Shown: in pieces, positions 61,074 to 64,000 of the stretch
How the letters are laid out: every line of letters begins with the position of its first letter
Position numbering within the stretch: position 1 is the stretch's first letter
Origin: Lactobacillus sp. ESL0700
GTDB taxonomy: Bacteria > Bacillota > Bacilli > Lactobacillales > Lactobacillaceae
Assembly: GCF_029392095.1 (NCBI RefSeq)
Contig: NZ_CP113930.1
Coordinates: 1,499,001-1,563,000, forward strand
DNA length: 64,000 nt
Direction: 5' to 3'
The notes under the pieces: model-generated
Told to the model about the DNA's origin: nothing
Database searches by the model: none
Seen by the model: only the letters and a program-made list of their open reading frames with translations
Translations under genes and position numbers: made by a program

Positions 61074-62522
61074 TTACCTCATCTTTATATTCCAATATAT
61101 GCCAGTATACTCTAAATCAGTATTATTAGTGAACCAAACCTTGATATTTTTTTCATTAAGGAAAAAGCGCCCAGTCATTGTGGCTAACCCATTATTAACA
61201 AAAATTTCAATTACCGAATGATCTACAAAAATGTCTAAGGTTAGCTCATGATTTGGTAAAACTTTTAGCGAACGTTTAGTACCATACTCTTGTGCAAAAC
61301 TTCCGCCAGCCATTGAGCGATCTAATACCAGCTCGCCCTTTTGAGTATCAAAATAGAGCATAACTTTTTCATCATTTGTGCCTAAGTTTAAACAGTTTTG
61401 GGTTTGAGCAGGAATTTTTAGTGCTAATTCGAATTGTCCTGTACTAATTATTTCAGTATTTGTAAAAAGCTTTTGTGGCTGCTGACGATACTTTTTAATC
61501 GCATGAACCGGCATTTGGACTAATTTATTATCTTGGACATGCAGTTCTTTTACCAAACTCAAACAATTAGCCCAATTTTCAGAGTCGGTCGGATAACTGA
61601 TATCCGGTAATCCAATCCAACTAACTGCATAAGCCTGATTTTGATAGTTAATCCCCTGGCTTGCGTAGAGGTCGAAGCCTTCATCTAAATTTTGCGGTAG
61701 TTGCTTGCTCGTGAACTTTAAACTTTTAAAGTCAAAACTTTCACCTAGCCAATAAATATTGGGATAAATATTATCATAATCCAGAACTGTTTTATCCAAT
61801 TTTTGTGGGCAAAATATAAAAACTGGGTGCCCATCAATAAAGAGCAAATTGGGGCATTCGATCATTTCGCATGGTATTTCAGATGGAAATTTAACATAGC
61901 CTAACGAAGTCCAATTATCCAAATTTTTTGAATGATAAACCAAAATCCGTCCCATGCTTGTTTTACGATCCTGCGCACCCAAAAAGCAATAAAACTCATT
62001 CTGATACTTAATTATTTGCGGATCGCGGATATTGCTGGTTGTAAAATCGGGCTGAGTAATCAAGGGGTGGGCAATCTTAGTAAGTTTATTATCTTTATTA
62101 AGCCAGGCCCCCATTTGATATGAAGTCCTTTGCCATTCTTGATCGCGAGTATTGCCCGTATACATAATAAAAAGTTCATCATCCAGTGCAATAGCAGAAC
62201 CCGAAAAAACGCCTTGCCGATCATAATCAGTATCAGGCAAAATACTTAACCCCAAATCTTCCCAGCTAACCAAGTCAGTCGACGTCAAATGATTCCATGA
62301 CTTAACTCCGTGAACCGCTCCAAAAGGAAATGATTGATAAAAGAGATGCCACTTTTGATTAAAATAACTAAAACCATTGGGATCATTTAACAATCCAGAA
62401 GAAGGATGAATATGATAATGTGGCAAATACTTAGACTGCCTTGTTTGTTGACGAATTTTTGAAATATATTTTTCATCGTAGCTCTGATATGAAGCGTAGC
62501 GTTGCTTGCGTGACCATTCCAT
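61074..62522 (-). CDS. scrB: Sucrose-6-phosphate hydrolase / beta-fructofuranosidase, GH32
   Basis: 482 residues. The five-bladed propeller core has the nucleophile motif LLNDPNGFSYF (Asp near residue 46), the second key motif SNIRDPQII and the acid/base glutamate in MIECPNLLF (about 213). A C-terminal beta-sandwich domain follows (LTLDIFVDHSVIEIFVNNG). With the PTS gene alongside, the substrate is most likely sucrose-6-phosphate, giving glucose-6-phosphate and fructose. Start ATG 62522 follows AAAGGGTG. First gene of the leftward scrB-scrR transcript. Confidence 0.92.
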   Translation of the reverse strand: MEWSRKQRYASYQSYDEKYISKIRQQTRQSKYLPHYHIHPSSGLLNDPNGFSYFNQKWHLFYQSFPFGAVHGVKSWNHLTSTDLVSWEDLGLSILPDTDYDRQGVFSGSAIALDDELFIMYTGNTRDQEWQRTSYQMGAWLNKDNKLTKIAHPLITQPDFTTSNIRDPQIIKYQNEFYCFLGAQDRKTSMGRILVYHSKNLDNWTSLGYVKFPSEIPCEMIECPNLLFIDGHPVFIFCPQKLDKTVLDYDNIYPNIYWLGESFDFKSLKFTSKQLPQNLDEGFDLYASQGINYQNQAYAVSWIGLPDISYPTDSENWANCLSLVKELHVQDNKLVQMPVHAIKKYRQQPQKLFTNTEIISTGQFELALKIPAQTQNCLNLGTNDEKVMLYFDTQKGELVLDRSMAGGSFAQEYGTKRSLKVLPNHELTLDIFVDHSVIEIFVNNGLATMTGRFFLNEKNIKVWFTNNTDLEYTGIYWNIKMR

Positions 62523-62554
62523 AATTTCACCCTTTTTAATTAAAACTTTCCTTT

Positions 62555-62583
62555 AGATTAAATCTATCAGCAATTTCTGTCAA
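62555..62583 (-). promoter_or_regulatory. Probable promoter of scrB-scrR
   Basis: TTGACA (62578-62583), 17-base spacer, TAATCT (62555-62560) on the minus strand. The -10 box is weak. The -35 box is the end of operator 1. Confidence 0.55.
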
Positions 62584-62595
62584 TCGCTTTCATCA
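62578..62595. promoter_or_regulatory. LacI-type operator 1 at the scrB -35 box
   Basis: Minus-strand sequence TGATGAAAGCGATTGACA: an AAGCG core with the -35 TTGACA at its right end. It shares AAGCGWTTGACA with operator 2 and half-resembles a cre site. Confidence 0.6.
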
Positions 62596-62599
62596 AATA

Positions 62600-62619
62600 A
62601 ATTGCTAATTTATGCAATA
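62600..62619. repeat. Inverted repeat in the scrB-scrA gap
   Basis: ATTGC and GCAAT arms around TAATTTAT lie between the two divergent promoters. The function is unknown; it may be an additional protein site or chance in A/T-rich DNA. Confidence 0.35.
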
Positions 62620-62642
62620 ATTTACAAAATTAAAATATTTTA

Positions 62643-62658
62643 TGATAAGCGTTTGACA
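62643..62658. promoter_or_regulatory. LacI-type operator 2 at the scrA -35 box
   Basis: TGATAAGCGTTTGACA on the plus strand: the last six bases are the scrA -35 box. It mirrors operator 1. Confidence 0.65.
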
Positions 62659-62680
62659 TATTGAGATAAATATTTATAAT
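62653..62680 (+). promoter_or_regulatory. Promoter of scrA
   Basis: TTGACA (62653-62658), 16-base spacer, TATAAT (62675-62680). Both boxes match consensus exactly. Confidence 0.85.
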
Positions 62681-62694
62681 AATTATTAGTCTTA

Positions 62695-62713
62695 CAGAAA
62701 CCGTTTGCATAAG
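62695..62713. promoter_or_regulatory. Operator 3 / cre-like site downstream of the scrA start point
   Basis: On the minus strand ATGCAAACGGTTTCTG fits the catabolite-response element consensus except for the last base of the core. It lies between the expected transcription start and the ribosome binding site, a position where CcpA or ScrR would block elongation. Confidence 0.55.
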
Positions 62714-62736
62714 CAATATTAAGAAGGAGTTTTAAA

Positions 62737-64000
62737 ATGGACTATCAACGTGTAGCAAAAACGGTATTAACCGCAGTCGGAAAAAATAATTTAATTGCAG
62801 CTGCTCATTGTGCAACTAGATTACGCTTAGTTGTTAAAGATACCAGTAAAATAAATCAAACGTTATTAGATGAAGATCCTGATATTAAAGGAACTTTTAA
62901 CGCAAACGGCCAATATCAGGTTATTATTGGTCCTGGGGCTGTTAACAATGTCTATGATGAACTAATTAAACTAACCAATTTACCCGAAACATCGACTGAA
63001 GATCTAAAAAAGGTTTCTACCCCTAAGAGTAAAAACCCAATTATGGCTTTTATTAAATTACTGTCAGATATTTTTGTTCCAATCATCCCTGCTTTAGTAG
63101 CGGGTGGTCTATTAATGGCTTTGAATAATTTTCTAACTTCCAAAGGTTTATTTGGTCCTAAAGCATTAATAGAAATTGTCCCCAGTATCAAAGGCATTTC
63201 TGACATGATTCAGGTCATGTCTTCAGCCCCATTTATTTTCTTGCCAATTTTGGTAGGTATCTCTGCTGCTAAACGATTTGGTGCAAATCAATTCCTCGGT
63301 GCAACACTGGGAATGATCATGACAACACCTAATTTAGTTCCAGGCCATTTTTGGAATATTTTCGGCTTGCAAGTTGCACAAAACAATTACAGTTATCAAG
63401 TTATCCCGGTTTTAGCTGCCGTTTGGATTTTATCACTTCTAGAAAAATGGCTGCATAAAAAATTGCCTGATGCCGTTGATTTCACATTTACGCCCTTACT
63501 TTCAGTTATGATTACTGGCTTTTTAACCTTTGTTATTATTGGTCCTGTAATGAAAGAACTATCTGATCTGATTACAATGGGTGTAACGTGGCTCTACAAT
63601 ACACTCGGCTTTATCGGAACTGGAATTTTTGGTCTATTTTATTCACCAATTGTTCTAACAGGATTACACCAAAGTTTTCCTGCAATTGAAACACAACTTA
63701 TTTCTGCATTTGTTCAGCATCACACCGGCAGCGGCGACTTTATTTTTGTGACAGCATCAATGGCTAATACCGCACAAGCAGCTGCGACTTTCGCAATCTT
63801 TTTATTAACCAAAAACAAGAAAATGAAAGGTTTATCGTCATCAGCGACAGTTTCAGCATTGTTGGGAATAACCGAGCCAGCACTATTTGGTGTTAATTTA
63901 AAATATCGGTTCCCATTCTTCTGCGCACTTGTTGGTTCTGGAGTAGCTTCTGCTGTGGCTGGACTCTTACATGTGATTGCAGTTTCACTAGGTTCGGCTG
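62737..64000 (+). CDS. scrA: PTS sucrose transporter subunit IIBC (3' end outside window)
   Basis: ATG 62737 with AAGGAG upstream; the frame is open to the window edge (about 421 codons seen). The EIIB domain (1-85) starts [18 protein letters not shown] and carries the phosphorylated cysteine in [11 protein letters not shown] near residue 26. The EIIC domain has about eight membrane segments so far and the substrate-site motif [11 protein letters not shown]. It imports and phosphorylates sucrose to sucrose-6-phosphate for ScrB. A C-terminal EIIA may lie beyond the window. Divergent from scrB with shared operators. Confidence 0.92.
   Translation, partial: MDYQRVAKTVLTAVGKNNLIAAAHCATRLRLVVKDTSKINQTLLDEDPDIKGTFNANGQYQVIIGPGAVNNVYDELIKLTNLPETSTEDLKKVSTPKSKNPIMAFIKLLSDIFVPIIPALVAGGLLMALNNFLTSKGLFGPKALIEIVPSIKGISDMIQVMSSAPFIFLPILVGISAAKRFGANQFLGATLGMIMTTPNLVPGHFWNIFGLQVAQNNYSYQVIPVLAAVWILSLLEKWLHKKLPDAVDFTFTPLLSVMITGFLTFVIIGPVMKELSDLITMGVTWLYNTLGFIGTGIFGLFYSPIVLTGLHQSFPAIETQLISAFVQHHTGSGDFIFVTASMANTAQAAATFAIFLLTKNKKMKGLSSSATVSALLGITEPALFGVNLKYRFPFFCALVGSGVASAVAGLLHVIAVSLGSA

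Overview
The window is chromosomal DNA from a low-GC Gram-positive bacterium, most likely Lactobacillus in the strict sense (acidophilus/delbrueckii group). This rests on the strong AGGAGG-type ribosome binding sites, frequent TTG starts (rpoB, rpoC, lysS, rplM), zinc-type S14, the ecfA1-ecfA2-ecfT-truA-rplM-rpsI block behind rplQ, the pth-mfd-tilS-ftsH-hslO-dusB-lysS-clpC-rpoB-rpoC-rpsL order, and a sucrose-PTS cluster. The species cannot be fixed from sequence reading alone. No CRISPR array, insertion sequence, prophage, plasmid or rRNA gene was seen.

Layout. (1) 1-9.5 kb is a metabolic accessory region. It holds a polynucleotide-kinase-like protein (cut by the window edge), a GpmA-type mutase, a small membrane protein, a CDF metal exporter, two further histidine phosphatases, a TauE/SafE transporter, a HAD-like protein that has lost its catalytic aspartates, a DJ-1/PfpI protein, an aldo/keto reductase, a DUF915 alpha/beta hydrolase, and LysR and XRE regulators. 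(2) 9.5-11.4 kb is a Tet(M)-like ribosomal-protection GTPase. (3) 11.6-33 kb, all on the minus strand, is the str operon (rpsL-rpsG-fusA) followed by the S10-spc-alpha super-operon (rpsJ to rplQ), then the ECF transporter energising module, truA and rplM-rpsI. (4) 33-35.1 kb carries a CPBP membrane protease and a ComC-type prepilin peptidase between rpsL and rpoC. (5) 35.1-45.2 kb is rpoC, rpoB and clpC. (6) 45.3-59.1 kb is two tRNAs, lysS, dusB, a histidine phosphatase, a DUF2568 protein, hslO, ftsH, tilS, an S1 protein, divIC, an S4 protein, mfd and pth. (7) 59.2-64 kb is a CBS-ACT protein (CbpA-like, possibly c-di-AMP binding) and a sucrose utilisation cluster: scrR-scrB leftward, divergent from scrA, which runs off the right edge.

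The genes mostly form one large block for transcription and translation (RNA polymerase, about 30 ribosomal proteins, factors, tRNAs, tRNA modification) with protein quality control (ClpC, FtsH, Hsp33, RqcP-like S4 protein, Pth) and transcription-repair coupling (Mfd). The scr cluster takes up sucrose as sucrose-6-phosphate, hydrolyses it, and appears controlled by LacI-type operators placed against both divergent -35 boxes.

No clearly new multi-gene system was found. The most useful second looks are regulatory: near-identical -10/initial transcribed sequences of the str and S10 promoters, a terminator-like hairpin inside the probable rpoBC leader, a perfect inverted repeat in the clpC 5' leader, the mirrored scr operators, and the HAD-like pseudoenzyme. 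Several starts were moved from the longest reading frame to a start with a correctly spaced ribosome binding site; these are flagged in the entries.
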